64,000 nt of DNA, taken from positions 14,323,557 through 14,387,556 of the forward strand of contig NC_092320.1 of assembly GCF_036785885.1 (NCBI RefSeq). The letters run 5' to 3'. The notes under the pieces are model-generated. The model saw only the letters and a program-made list of their open reading frames with translations, was not told the DNA's origin and made no database searches. Shown here piece after piece: positions 11,771 to 24,297 of this stretch; the first letter of the stretch is position 1; each line of letters starts with the position of its first letter. The translations under genes were made by a program, and so were the position numbers. The stretch is from Coffea arabica. Lineage: Eukaryota; Streptophyta; Magnoliopsida; Gentianales; Rubiaceae.

Positions 11771-12484
11771 GGGATTTATGGTAATTAACCCTAAATTTCT
11801 ACTTCAAATGATTTGAGAAGGTCATGAGTAAATGCATCCCAACATTATTATTAATATTTTCTTTGTGGGAGATAGATGTCTAATTCGAATTAATAGGTGA
11901 CTTCTCGTGGTGAAGTGCGGGTTTTTTGAGTTCAAAATGATTTTTGGGCATGCTACTTGATCTTTAGATGTCAAAAGGTCATTGGACTGCTGTCCTTTCT
12001 TATTAGTTGGTCTTGCTTTAGGAAAAGAGCTAGTAGTACTGTGTAGTTGGATTTCATGCTATTATTTCGATTGGACTTTTGTGATGAAACCTTTCGTTAT
12101 AGTTATCATATTTGTCTAAACGGAAGGTTACATGATTTGTCAGATCACCTAAGCAGGATGTTATCATGTTTTCTCTTTTCACATTTGCACTAAGAGATGA
12201 GGCTGCAAAAATTTCCTTGTCAATTCGTTTCCAAAAAAAAAAATTTTTTTTTTTTTGATACAAATTGCAAAGATTTTGGTAACACATTAGTTTAGCAATA
12301 ATTTAAAAATCTTACTAGCGGGTTTAAACTATAATGGAAAATCATACTGGGCTTCAGAAAAATGTAGCACTAAAACTAATTATGATTACTAGCGGGTTTA
12401 AAAGAGTAAAGTGATAGTGCCAAACTAATTATGATTTTTCTCTTTTTTTTTTTATAACTGGGAGATTTTGAATTCAAGAACTCA

Positions 12485-12735
12485 TGCTTACAATCAAATC
12501 AAAATTTGGTTTTGCGTATTATGCAGTCAGCAATCAAGTAAAACCTTCTTTGGCAAAGCTAAGTTTGTTTGCTACAAGTCTTTTAACAATTTTAGCTGCA
12601 ATAATCTCAAAAAATTTCTCAAAGTTTTTAAACTATACATTTCAAAATATCCAAAAAATTACACACTTCAAAAAAATTTTCTACAGCTTCTACCGTAAGT
12701 TACAAAAAAATTTCCACATGAGACCTAACTAAGTT
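12485..12735 (-). repeat. Degenerate MITE-like repeat, inverse of 45605-45835
   Basis: The block runs from a TTGGCAAAG..AAGTTTG.TTGCTACAAG segment to TTCTACAG.TTCTACCGTAA. It matches, read on the opposite strand, the block at 45605-45835, which contains ATTACTGTAAAAG at one end and TTGTAGCACACAAACTTGGC at the other. The shared TTGGCAAA and CTGTA elements link them to the family of GTTTGGATT-ended elements. Both copies are diverged. Confidence 0.5.
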
Positions 12736-13117
12736 TAACAATTTCCACAGTTATTTTTGTTGCTCATCCTGATGAGGCCAAGAGATATGATGCTTAAATA
12801 ACTAGTCTTCTGAACACCACCAAAACCAATTAATTAATTGTTCCGGTGAAAACAGTTATCTATCTAAAAGTCAAAGAATCACAATCTTAGAAAGAATAGG
12901 TTCTGTGGCTGTCAATGAGTTATCACACGACAATTCTTGATCAAAAGTAAGACCAGCTAATCAGTCACTACTGGAGAAGGATTAACTTTTCCCGAAGTTA
13001 ATTTAGGTTTAGAAAAAGAAGTCTTTTGGTATAAATTTCCTTACGGGACAAAATTCAATGATGACAACAACCATTCTGGTTTTTTTTTTTAAATTTTTTT
13101 TTTGTTTTGGTTGCTGT

Positions 13118-13138
13118 GGGGGGGGGGGGGGGGGGGGG
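13118..13138 (+). repeat. G21 homopolymer
   Basis: An uninterrupted run of 21 guanines follows a T-rich stretch. Runs of this length are rare in plant DNA. It may form a G-quadruplex on the plus strand, and its true length is uncertain. Confidence 0.85.
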
Positions 13139-13785
13139 CTCTGAAGTAAGTGGTCTAAAGTGGTTAAGTTAAGATGTGTTCGTTGACCAAAGCACCACAG
13201 CTCCTATGAAGGCAACTTAATTTAGGTAAGAATTCAGACATTTGAGTCAATGGCTTAGGGAGAATTCTTTGTAAGTTTATCTTTGGACTTTGTGTGTTTC
13301 TCGTTTGTATCAAGTTGTCAATTGGACGATTTGGACAGAACTCAAAAGCAGCCGAAATTAGCAAATCAACAACAAGAAACAAGTTTTCATTATTGAGAAC
13401 TGAGAACCCAAAAGCATTGACAAGAAATGTTTAATCTCTAAGCCTAAAAAGAAGGACAGAAGTCTTTTATTGTAACCATGCACTTAAGGTTTGATTTCGC
13501 CAAGCTCTACCTCCTTGATGTCTATTCCCATTTACGTATTAAAAGGATTGTTTTTTTTATTATTATTATTTGCTTTAGTTATTTTCTTACCTTTTGGATT
13601 TTTTTTTTTTTGGAGAATTGATCACCTTTTGGAATTCATTCCAATTAACTATGAGTTTCAGATTAAGAACTTTTGTTTCGTCTATTTCCTCAATAATCAA
13701 TTGATCATGACTCCGAATTTGTTTACGTGCATTAGAATAACTTAATGGCACAATTAAATATTCTTTAAATATATGTCATACATGA

Positions 13786-14242
13786 TTTATAAAAGGGTAA
13801 AAAAACAAAAAAGTCCCCGTGGTAAACCTAATATACAGAAAAAATCCTCCGTGATTTTAAAACGTACAACACGAGACCTCATGTTTTGAACTAAATTGTT
13901 AAGATGACGGAATCCGTTAAACTTAACGAAAATGGATGAAATGATAAAAATGTCCTAATATAATTAAGCAAAAGACAGGTCAACAAAATTATTTGTTTTA
14001 TCCTCTAGAGAAAGAAAATTAAGAGTTAAGGGGAAAAACAGGTATATTTGTTAAAAATTAGATATAATTTTTTTTTTAAATTCTAATAAGCCATTTCCGT
14101 CAAGTTTAACGGATTCCGTCATCTTTACAATTTAGTTCAAAACATGAGGTCTCGTGTTGTACGTTTTAAAACCACGGAGGATTTTTTCTGTATATTAGAT
14201 TTACCACAAAAGGTTTTTTTTTATTTTTTACCCTTTATAAAA
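13786..14242. mobile_element. Mutator-type foldback MITE with 9-bp TSD
   Basis: The element spans 13795-14233 (439 bp) and is flanked on both sides by the 9-bp duplication TTTATAAAA (13786-13794 and 14234-14242). It begins GGGTAAAAAA and ends with its inverse. The terminal inverted repeats are about 140 bp long and more than 90 percent identical by eye. They include ACAACACGAGACCTCATG and ATGACGGAATCCGTTAAACTT on the left and their complements on the right. The interior of about 150 bp is AT-rich and non-coding. A 9-bp duplication and long TIRs are typical of MULEs. The TIR identity suggests a fairly young insertion. Confidence 0.9.
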
Positions 14243-16203
14243 GTGTAAATTGGTCATTAATTGCTTGAGTATTGCAAAAATTGAATGGGGTCAATTTGAT
14301 GAAAAAAAAAAAGAAAGAAAGAAAACGCTTCTGTTAGAGGTCCGAAAGTGATGGAAAACAAAGGGTGTCTTTTACATAATTGACCAACTTGGAACTTTTT
14401 TGGAAAATGATAAAAGCAAGATATAATGTACACACTAAAAATTAATCTTCTTCTTCTAATAAGCTGGAGAGCACTGGATTTATTCCGAATTACTCAAAAC
14501 AAGAACTGGATTTTGTAATGACCATACAAGAGACGAATATTTTTGGATTCTTCTTGAAAGGTACGTGCGTGTTGTGGAAGGATAGAATAAGGGCGACTTT
14601 GCTTAAGAGAGACAATTGGTATAATTAAACCTGTAAATGCAGGTGAGTTAAATGTGTTTGCTTCCCGTGTTGTCTAATGCATCATTGGGCTCCAAAGGTA
14701 AGAGAAGGGGGGCGGGGAGTCCCGTCTAGCGTGTTCTCACCTTTTGGAATGGCATTTTTCTTCAAAAAAAAATTTCATATTTTTCGTAAATATATTTTTT
14801 TATAAAATTACTTTTTTATCTTACATACATTAAAATCGTTGTAATATAATTTTTCTACAAAAATTACAAGAAAAAGCAATCCAAACAATACACAGTCCAA
14901 TTCTTTTACGAAACTATAGCATAATTGCTTCACTCTTGTCCCTTTCTCTTCCTCTGAATTTTGATAGTATCCCCTTTAACTTCGTAATTGTCCCCTAAAA
15001 GTGTGTGAACCCTTACGACCATCTTCAACATTTCTATGAGGAAACATTGAACTAAAATATATAACAAGCTGATACTTTTTTCCTTTCTAATAAATGTTAT
15101 TGTAACGCTGTGTGAATTGATTGATTATATCATTTATTTTTTCATACTAAATTTTATTTTAAGGTTCTGAATTCTAATCCCTCATTCCCTTTCCCCCCGC
15201 TTATACACACACGCGCGCGCGCACACACAATCCCATATATATTTTAAAGTTTACGCTAATCACTCCTATACACTAAAATATAGGGGGAGAAAAAGGAAAA
15301 ACTGACCTTGAGACAAGTAGGACATTTTTACACAAGATGGATCTGAACCATTAATGTATGTTTGGATTGTCGAATAATTTAGCAGTTTATGAGATGCAAT
15401 TGGACATGTCAAATGAATCTATTGGCAATCTCAAGCATAATAATAGAGCCATGAAACCCTAAAGATGTGAGAAATCCACTTCCATTTCGTCCTTTAATTT
15501 CCATCTAAAGAAAGCGTTGACCTGAATGGATCACACACACATGCACCACTTGCAGTTCCCTTTTCCTTTTCTCTGAAGAGCTAAAGAACCACGGACACAG
15601 ACTATTGTACTAGCTTAGCCAGAATAATTAATTTAAACCTTCAAAAAAAATTTTAAAAAGAAGGGATAATTAAGGTGAACCATTGCTGTCAGGGACTTTT
15701 TCAAGGCAGCACGAGACCCTATTTTGATCCTTAATCTCCGTAGTTATTATCTTGACTTAATTCATTAATTAATCCTGTTTCAATCATGTAATTACTACTG
15801 ATACCATCCATTACAGTCAAAATCATCACAGCTCATCCTCACATCATTAGTAAGAAAGCCCAGCACATGATCATACCAATATTTAATGTAAAGAAAAAGA
15901 AAAGACATAATTCTCAGTGAGTTGCATAAACTTATAAAAAAAAAATATTAAAAGAGAAAAGAAAAAGGAATTCATTTGGAATTTTAGATGGATCTGTCCT
16001 CCTGTACTTTTGTTAGCTTCAAGTTAAGCTTCGCTTCCTCGTGCCAAGTCTATCACTTCCAAATACGGCGTCGTGCTGCTTACGCATTTGGGTGGACTTG
16101 ACGGCCGTCGACGAGAGTTTCAAACTTCGAATCAAACGCAGTGCAGTCTTTCTCCACTAAACAAGGGTCAGTCAACAGTCAACGCCGTTACGACTCCCAA
16201 CTT
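14243..16203. other. Intergenic, MITE-like remnants and CA/CG tract
   Basis: No gene is seen. About 14740-14911 looks like a small TIR element (TTGGAATGGCATTTTTC at one end and GAAAAAGCAATCCAAAC at the other). A short alternating purine-pyrimidine tract (CA/CG) lies near 15206-15228. The right part contains the 3' flank of the LRL gene, which is read on the minus strand. Confidence 0.5.
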
Positions 16204-19200
16204 TCAAGGCTTGGAAACGGAAGCCGCGTCTTTGACGGAAGAGGGCTCTCCACCAGGTCCGCCACCACCGCTAACCATCGTGGCTGACTGAACGGTCAAC
16301 ACCGACATGCTAGGAGATGAGGGCCCACCGGCTTCACCAACCCCGTTACCGCTAGCCCCACCTCCCAGCCCCAGAAGCGGGTTGTTAGCGCCATTGCCGG
16401 TGAGACCGGGATGCATGGGATTCCTGGAGTGACACGTGGCCGTAGAAATGGCCGTAGCCAGAGAAATAGGCATGAGGCACAGCCCCTTACCCTGGAGATA
16501 CTGCATGGCCGATCCCATGTCCTCTTCCATTAGCTTAGCCACCTGGTGCTCCGTTACCGTCATGCCATCATTATTGTTGTTGTTCGATGATGACGCTGTT
16601 TGTGTTCCGTTACTGCTCCTTCCATTCCCGCAGTCACCGCCTCCCTTTTATATTCATCACAAACAACACACACACACACACCAATGTACAATCAAATTAA
16701 CCAATTATTAAACCACATACTATTAAATTTCTTTTTTTTTTAAAATAGAAAATTTAGATCATTTTAGAATTGCCAATTTTTGGAATGTATATGTAGAAGA
16801 ATGTGAGTACTATAGTGATTTAATACATAAGAAGAGATAAAATAAAAAATGATTTAAAAAAAAATATGTTGACGACGACAAAAATGTGGTAAAATTTTTT
16901 TTTTACTGGAAACCTACAATCCAAATGCAGCAGGCAGTCACTTGACTATTATTGATTGCACGGAAACCAAAACCGGGGGTTGCTGAATCAGCCAGCCGCC
17001 CATGCCCATGCCCATGCGGGCAGGGGAGGGAGGTAGTGGTGGGGGAGGCAGTGGAATGTGGAAAGCGAGCACGCGTGATACACTTTTTGATAAATTGTCG
17101 TTTTCTAAGGAGGACAAGAAGCGTATTTGATTGATTTTTTAAAAAATGCAGGAGAAAAAGGTTAGAGGTGCGTGCGTGGTTGGTTTTGGAGATGTCGACG
17201 ATTCCTGCTCCAACCTTTTTTCTGTTTTTGGAAAGATTAAAAGGTTGGAGTGAGTTGGAGAGACAGTCATCTTATCTCAATGCAAAATATTTTTTGTTTT
17301 AGCAGCTTAGCTCTAGGGAAAAGCAAGAAGCATAGAGGTAAATTAATGCTGCCTATTTTTGGTTTAAGTTGAATTAGGTGCTTTTGGTAAAAGAAGATTA
17401 GATTGGCTAACGCAACAATAATGAATTACTAAAATTTGGTGAACGGAGACTTGTACATTAGATAGATAGATTAATGTTCTGTGTGGATTGTGTATTTTTT
17501 AGAGTTTTAATAGAAAAATATATTGCAGTTATTTAATGCTATATGCAGGATTTTTTTTTGGAAAAAAAAAAATGATTAGAAAATTGCAATGCAAGAAATA
17601 GAATGTAGCAAGTACCTCAGAAGACATATCAGCAGCGAGGGGGGCAACAGCACCACCTAATCTGCTCATGCTCAGAACCTGCGTTACATATTGTATAATG
17701 ACCACAGCTTAAACGGTTTGTTCATCATCATCATTAACCCCAAAAAAAAAAATTGAAAAAAGAAAAGGTTTGGTTTTCAACTTTTCTAATTATCTTAATC
17801 AATCCCCATTACTGTTGGTCACGGAATTTCGCAATAAACAACAACCAAAGAGAGGAATTTTCTCGGACAACAAAATAAGACGCCCCATGTTCACCCCACC
17901 CCATCTAATTAAAACTATAATAATAATAACAGAATTTGTCAACTAAATAAAAGAATCCCTCCCCACTTCTTCTTTTCTAATAAATAAATACAGACATCTA
18001 CCCCTGCTACTCATCTTCTAATAGAATACTACTAAAGTAAGGAGCGGAAAGGGGGGGAGATTAGGAGTCAGTACTTTGACTTGGAGCTGGAGGAATTTGA
18101 CGTAGTCGATGATCTCGTCCAGCATTGAAGCCTTGTCCGTCTGTCATCCCCCCACCAAATACATCCAACAACAACAACACGGTATCAGCCCCATTTAAAA
18201 ATAGTAGCAGTGTGTGTTGTGAGCAGCAGTCATACACTTATCTCCAGTGTTAAAAATAAGCACGAAAAATGTTCGATCCATTAAATCAATCTGTGTGTAC
18301 GATGCGATCATATGATTCCAATTTAAATCACCTTTTTATCTCTCGCATATATTAAATTACTACTACAGTAATTTTTCTATAAAAAATTTAAAAAAAAATA
18401 CAATCCATACAAAGAATAAATTTTGTACATGTGCTAGTAGTAAAATATTATGCCCTGATTTGTTCATAAAAGATTATACCAGCAGTACTGATATATATAA
18501 TTATACTGGCTAAAAGATTCAAGAAAAAGGGAGGAAAGAAACCAGGAGTGCCGGTACATCTGAGTCAGGGACTGTGCTTTTTTTTTTTAGGAGGAGTAGC
18601 TATCATCTGATTATGAATGATCCCTCTGTCACTCTATCTGCTTTCCAGCTTTACATTTTCAGGTACGCACGGAAAGATATATACTGAACAAACTCCCCCC
18701 ACTTTACCACAGTCTGTACTCCAGTGTACTCGCTCCCTTCATGATTAAAGTACAAAATGTTGTCCTACCCCTACTATTTTGCCCGCCCTATGATTTTCCT
18801 TGAACTTCAATTCAAGAAACCCTCTTGCTTGTAAATTCTTATATATATATATTTTTTAGAGCTTCATGTTATGGTACTATCATTGGATTAAGCAGTTACA
18901 CAATTTGTGGAAGTTTAATCAATGAAAAATTAAAAGTTATCGCTAATTCTTAGTAGTATTAATAGTCAACAAAAGAAAGAGACAGAGGGAGAAAGATTAG
19001 ACTGAAGCGAGTAGCTAGCGCGTACACCTTGTTTGCATTGGGCACCAGTTCCTGCAGAGCCTTCATTCTCTCTGCAATTCTCTCTCTACGTAGCTGTCAT
19101 CACCCACATTATACAAACAAATTCCAAAAACAGAATCAGCAAAATTCAGAAACTAGAAAACAAATTGAAACAAGCGAAAAACAAGAAACAAATTTTTGTA

Positions 19201-20253
19201 CTGCTAGCCTAATAACAGGACTGCAAAGTCACGGCTTCTAGTATAACGTACTCTTTCAGCAATGCTATGTGGATCCGTGGCTTGTCCTCTCCGGGCCCTC
19301 ACCCTCTGCTGTCGTGGCTGCGCCGCCGCCGTCCCTCCTCCTCCGGCGGTTCCCATTGAACCGCTTGCCGCGGCCTGGTTCATTGCCTGGGCTCCAAAAT
19401 TTTGGGCTTGCATCGCTCCGCCCTGTACAAATTAAGCCAAAGACGCAAATAAAACGAAATCCCATTTATCAGTACAAGTTCCTTTTTAACAAACAAGGGG
19501 GAAAAAAGGTAGGGGATGGTTTAGATTTGAAAATAATCAGGAGAGAGACCTGAGGGTGGTGAAAATGCTGAAGTTGAGTGGAGGGTTGAACAGTAAATCC
19601 GTTGTATAGAGCTTGAACTGATGCATCATTTCCCTGTCATTAAATTCTCAGTTAAAACCCATATTTAATACTACTACTAACAAATTTTTAATCATATAAA
19701 CTGAAGAATAATTAAATTAATTATAGACTCCTTAATTACACTCTGCCAGAGAAAAACAAAATGAACTCACGGGATTAGCAGATTTAAAGGGGGACCCGTC
19801 GACGATGACTTCATTCTGATCGCCGTTACCGGCCAAATTCAGCGGCGGCATGGCCAAGAGGCCGCCGTTGGGGCCAGGAGGGGATCTGAGGCCATTTCCG
19901 GCGAGGCCCCGAGGGAGCATTAACTGTTGATGAAGCATTAAAGCTTTGGCGCCGCCGATCTGGTGCTGCCGGAGCTTATTAGCCAACAAAACCGACTGGT
20001 CCTCGAGAGAACCCAGAGGGGTCTGGGACAAAGGGTCCCAGGGGGGCTGGGTTTTAATAAGGTCAGGAGCAGGCCAGGAAGCGGTGGAGATGGAAGAAAG
20101 CATTTGTTCGAGGAAGTCGTCGTGGGACGACGTCGTCGAGTCGAAGTGGTGGTGGTGCTGTTGTTGTTGGCCGTTTTGGAGGTCGTGGAGTTGTTGGTTA
20201 AGGAGGGAATTCATGGCTTGCATTTCTCTGCTACTGCTACTACCGGGTTGCAT
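16204..20253 (-). CDS. LRL-type bHLH transcription factor
   Basis: Seven exons on the minus strand (20253-19771, 19633-19550, 19422-19252, 19093-19028, 18140-18075, 17678-17616, 16644-16204) encode 457 residues, with all introns in phase 0. The basic helix-loop-helix starts near residue 238 ([20 protein letters not shown]) and runs to about 290 ([20 protein letters not shown]). The H, E and R residues that read E-box/G-box DNA are present. Following it are the family block [20 protein letters not shown] and a C-terminus ending SVSKP. These are hallmarks of the LRL group (bHLH66/69/82), which promotes root-hair growth downstream of RHD6/RSL factors and is linked to auxin and male fertility. 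The N-terminus is Q- and H-rich with a DDFLEQML acidic motif. An in-frame ATG at 20295 would add 14 residues. I chose [11 protein letters not shown] because the family usually starts there. Which LRL paralogue it is remains open. Confidence 0.93.
17481..17596. mobile_element. Small TIR element inside LRL intron 6
   Basis: Begins GTGTGGATTGTGTATTTTTT and ends AAAATTGCAATGCAAG, with imperfect inverse ends. The interior has ATATTGCAGTTATTTAATGC and a run of A/T. It sits between LRL exon 6 (17616) and exon 7 (16644), close to the splice donor side of that intron on the minus strand. Confidence 0.45.
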
Positions 20254-20680
20254 TTTCTGTGAACGTAGGAGAAGTTCTTGAGCCTTAAATTTCACGAATA
20301 ACGAGAGAACTTAAGCTAGCAAGTGATTTGGTCTTCTTTCTTTTCTACTATACGATACGATGATTTTCGGCACTCGCGGGACGAGAGAGAGAGAGAGAGA
20401 GGACTTTAGTTGTCAACTGTGCTACGAGACTCGAATAGAAGTCGAGAAATAGTAGGAAGTGGCAAGTGATGGAGGAAGAAAGGGCTGTTGTTACTGGTTT
20501 TTGAAGACGAGAAGAGGACTGTGAAGAAGAAGTTTTGTGTTTGGAAATGGAATGTTTCGAGTAGCCATGTATGTAGATTTGTGGGAACTTCTTCGAGTGA
20601 ATAAATAGTAGTGTGTTTAAGCATTATTATTGCTTCTTCTGCTGTTTCTTTTTTCTTCAAAAAAAAAAAAAAAACTAGTA
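20254..20680 (-). promoter_or_regulatory. Probable 5' UTR and promoter of the LRL gene
   Basis: Upstream of the start codon lie a GA tract (about 20383-20402) and an upstream ORF at 20568-20491 that would encode 25 residues (MATRNIPFPNTK...) and stops well before the main start. A TATA-like TATTTATT is found on the minus strand near 20603-20610, which would put the transcription start near 20570-20580. TATA function and transcription start are inferred. Whether the upstream ORF is in the mRNA depends on the exact start. Confidence 0.4.
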
Positions 20681-20871
20681 GTATTTCCTTTTTATCTTTT
20701 TTGTTTTTTGAGATCTTTTGGTTGTATTCTTAAGTAGGTTCTGTTCTACAGTTTGGGGATTTTGTTTTGATATTGGATGGATTCACACTTGTAAGCTCTC
20801 CTGCCACTTACACATCCAAATCAGTGAATCATACGCGCTTTCGGTTTTTTGTAGTGTCGTTCTCTTTTGCA

Positions 20872-20873
<2 letters not shown>

Positions 20874-20923
<50 letters not shown>
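20874..20923. repeat. (AT)25 microsatellite
   Basis: Fifty bases of pure alternating A and T. It is likely to be polymorphic, and it produces the spurious YIYIYI open frame in this area. Confidence 0.95.
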
Positions 20924-20926
<3 letters not shown>

Positions 20927-22047
20927 TTTCATCATTAATTGAATGAACAAATAAACTCTCATACTTAGTACATTTCAAAGTATTCTGAAAAAATATTTGC
21001 ACTTTTCGATTAAACTCGTAATAAACTTTTGATGTTTTTATAGTTCATGCATTATACTTTAATTTTTTTTTAAAATTAAAATTTAAGGACAATAATTTAT
21101 CTCTCTAATTATACACAAAATAATAGCCACATATAACATAATTATATAAATTTATATATAAAGGTAAAGAGGCGATAAAACTTTAATAAATTTATACACG
21201 AGGTCAAGAGTTTAAATCTGTATAAATATACCATAAGTTTTTTTTTTTTAAATATATATATATATAGTAGTTTTAACCATATTTTTAATTCCATGAATTT
21301 CAAATATATTTTTACCATTCACGTACGAATTTATAGGCGTAATTTTGTTGAACATGTTTTCTTGCTCCGAACTTTTAATTATACCGAATTACAGATATAA
21401 AGAATGGTAAGAGTTTAGACCGTACCGTTTGATAAGGTACACTTTGTGATGGGTTGTTCCCACTACTAATATTATCACGACATGATTATAGATACTCAGT
21501 GCTACCAAATTATTGCAATCAAGCTTCCTCTATTTCCTTCTACAAAAAGCTCGATCAATAGTGCGCAGCAAAGTTTTTTTTTTTTTTTTTTTTTTGGATA
21601 AAACATCATAATTTCATTAAAATTTACACTAATGATAGAAGTTATACCATCAAATATACACAGATATCAAAGAATAAATCTGAAAAATGGATGCTATAGA
21701 TATAAAAAAAAAACAGATAAAAATTATACTGTAAAACTCCAAAAACATATTTTGTTCCAATCCAATCTTAATTCAAGGGCTGATTCGGATAATTGTCGGT
21801 TAAGTGATTTGATGATGAAGGGCAAAAATGAGAATGACTTCCCTTATTCATTTTCTCATCTTCGCCCTGTCCAGAATGTCACCCTGATTGCGAGGGGGTG
21901 GACAAAGATTTGCTGAACCACAAGCGGAAATTAGAAACTTGTTGGGCCGTGATACGAAAGGCGCGGCTTTCCCATATTTTACTCTTAGTTAATGGACCAT
22001 TAAGTCCTCCGATGCACCCAAAAAAAATTGCTCTCTTAATGAAGGTT

Positions 22048-22194
22048 GTGTTCGGATTGCATTTTCTACGATTTTTCATGAAAAAATTACTGTAGCGATT
22101 TGATGTATACGAGAGAAAAAGGTAATAGGAAAATGTGATCGTGGAAAACGATGTAATTTTCTGATAAAAAACTGCAATCCACACAAGAATCAAT
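22048..22194. mobile_element. Small TIR element (MITE), GTGTTCGGATTGC ends
   Basis: The left end GTGTTCGGATTGCATTTTC and the right end GACTTTTTT-like..CTGCAATCCACAC are inverse of one another. The core has TTACTGTAGCGATTTGATGTAT and a near-inverse downstream. The length is about 147 bp and there is no coding capacity. It belongs with 17481-17596, 22646-22782, 39349-39610 and 44081-44177, which share the G(T)TTGGATT end and the ACTGTA core. I could not read a clear target-site duplication. Confidence 0.6.
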
Positions 22195-22645
22195 TCCAAT
22201 TTAAATAGACAGCGGTAAACATTGAAGGACCTTTGTCTTTTGTTACTTTTTATATTTTTCGGAATGTAAAGAGATAGTGAAGAATATCAAGGCCATTCTT
22301 TCAATTCTCTTAAAAGGTGAAAGAAAAATAAGTAACGTAATGTTGTGCACATTGATTTTAAATGGGCTTATAGGATTGCAAGACTTTTAACCTAGAATTA
22401 AGAGAAGGTATGTTTATGCATCGATGTAATTTCACAACTACATACATATAAGCATACTTGCGTCTATACTGCATATGCACCCATAGTAGTAAATTAGATT
22501 ATCTTCGAATGACCAAAATCATTTATATATTTTTACGTTCATGGTTCCCAATTTTTTTTAAAAAAAACTTGGGTTCCCCGTGACATCTTGCAACAACGTG
22601 ATGGCCTTATTAAATAGGCGTTGCTATTTGTGAATAATACTTTCT

Positions 22646-22782
22646 CGTCTGGATTGCTATATTTTAGAGTTTCTGTGAATAAATGTACTGTAATAAGTAA
22701 TTTGATATATGCGGATCGATTACAAAAAATGATTGGAAAATGTAATCGTCAATAATTTGATAGAAAAATGCAATGCAAACAC
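22646..22782. mobile_element. Small TIR element (MITE), second copy
   Basis: The left end GTCTGGATTGCTATATTTTA and the right end AAAAATGCAATGCAAAC are imperfect inverse repeats. The interior carries TGTACTGTAATAAGTAATTTG and TTTGATATATGCGGATCGATT, similar in layout to the copy at 22048-22194. It is diverged and about 137 bp long. Confidence 0.5.
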
Positions 22783-23564
22783 TTATTCACGATTATAGTG
22801 AAGAATGTAAAATACACCAATCACCAAAAGATCTACGTGCAACTTGGAACATTTTTTTTTTTTAAAGCATCTTGCATGATGCTATGTGTGATTAAGCGTG
22901 ATTTGCTAGAACTACTAGTGAGGTGCATGTACATTGCATCATTTGAGATCCAGTAGACAGACGAATGAATCGTATTAAATAAATGAGCCATGACTAAAAT
23001 CTTACCCTGTTGATGTTACGACAACGAGTAATTGATTTAAATTAAGATTCATAGAGAGAATTAAAAAAAATTCTCTTAAAAATACAATAATGCTGCAGCA
23101 GCAGCAGCTAGCTGCTTAGCAGTTGAATATATCTACAATTATTCTGATATTATGGATGCCTTCGGAATATATCTACAAATAAGTACATGAAAAGTCATTC
23201 AAGTCCTTTTTTTTTTTTTTTTATCTTATCGTTTCTTGAGAAAGAGAGAGACTTTACAAGCTTATGATCAATAAAAATCAGTAAAGCTAGACACTTGTGA
23301 AGACGAAGAATTTGTAGGTATACGTCCTTTTCCTGCACCTATCACTGACTCTTTCATTTACATGTTAAGATCCTTCTTTACAGCTCCCCACCACACAAAC
23401 TATTGATAAAAAGATGAGCTCCATTGAGTTTCATTACAATTATCATATCAACTGAAAAGGCAGGAATCTTAAGCCAAGTGCACATCTTGACAACGTATGG
23501 AAATATTAGGGAAAAAAATATTAATAACAATTGATAAGCTCGACATTTCTTAGACAGCGAAACA

Positions 23565-23680
23565 TTTTAATGTCTAGTTGGTAAGATGTTTCTTCATCTG
23601 TAACCGAGAGATTACGGGTTCAGAGTCATAAACTGCTATTGATCCTCTTAATAAAAACGAAAAAACAAGTCCGAAAAAGC
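23565..23680 (+). mobile_element. tRNA-derived SINE remnant
   Basis: Contains TCTAGTTGGTAAGATG, close to the Pol III A box with the tRNA D-arm, and about 30 nt later GGGTTCAGAGTC, close to the B box/T-arm. A-rich sequence follows (ATAAAAACGAAAAAAC). The order and spacing are those of the tRNA-like head of plant SINEs. It cannot fold as a complete tRNA, and no target duplication is obvious. Confidence 0.55.
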
Positions 23681-24224
23681 TTGTATTTATTTTTGAGAGA
23701 AAAAAAAAAAAGAAGAAGGAAGCGTGCTTGGGTTTTCCTTAATGTTTCTAGATTATTTTCAATTTTTTTTTTTTCCGTTTGACTATGGAGTTATCGATCA
23801 GAAACATCTAGCAGGCGGGTTTCTAAATTCGTAATTTTTGTGTTCCATAGCCATTAGGAAAGGACCAAATCCATTCGAATTTTCAAAATAGTCTCTTTAA
23901 AGAATCACTTTTCTGTATATATGTATGTTAATTATTAAAAGCAAAAGCAAAAGAGAAATGACTTGGAGAGAATTTCTTGAGAACAAACAAACAATGATTG
24001 TTAATTGATGGATGATATGCTCGTCCATATCACACAAATCTTTCATAATCACGAAGGATTATCAACTGTCTCGAGAACTCTTTGAATGACTAAACATTCC
24101 ATCATTGTTTTAATATGACGCACTATAAGTAGAATTGTACTTGGAAGAAGGCCAAAAAAAAAAACAAAAGAAGAAAAGAATGAAATAATAGGAACAGGTA
24201 ATGATATTTAGAAATCTTTCTATT

Positions 24225-24297
24225 AAAAAAAACTAGAAAACGAAAACATTACATGGCTTCACATATTAGGCATGATTTCGTTTTCTAGTTTTTTTTT
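24225..24297. repeat. Inverted repeat with 21-bp arms
   Basis: The left arm at 24225-24245 (AAAAAAACTAGAAAACGAAAA region) pairs with 24276-24297 (TTTCGTTTTCTAGTTTTTTT), leaving a loop of about 30 nt. It may be a small foldback element or a hairpin RNA source. Nothing else supports a gene here. Confidence 0.7.

Larger units (their letters stand above)
9910..13794. other. Intergenic with dispersed repeats
   Basis: No gene is seen. The stretch contains one copy of a dispersed repeat (about 11503-11770, partner near 38997-39235), a degenerate element at about 12485-12735 related in inverse orientation to 45605-45835, and a G21 run at 13118-13138. The remaining DNA is AT-rich, with many A/T tracts and short spurious frames. 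Confidence 0.6.

Noticed and set aside
20718-20942. Open frame with a YIYIYI tail
   Set aside because: The tail is translated (AT)25 microsatellite and the rest has no resemblance to any protein.
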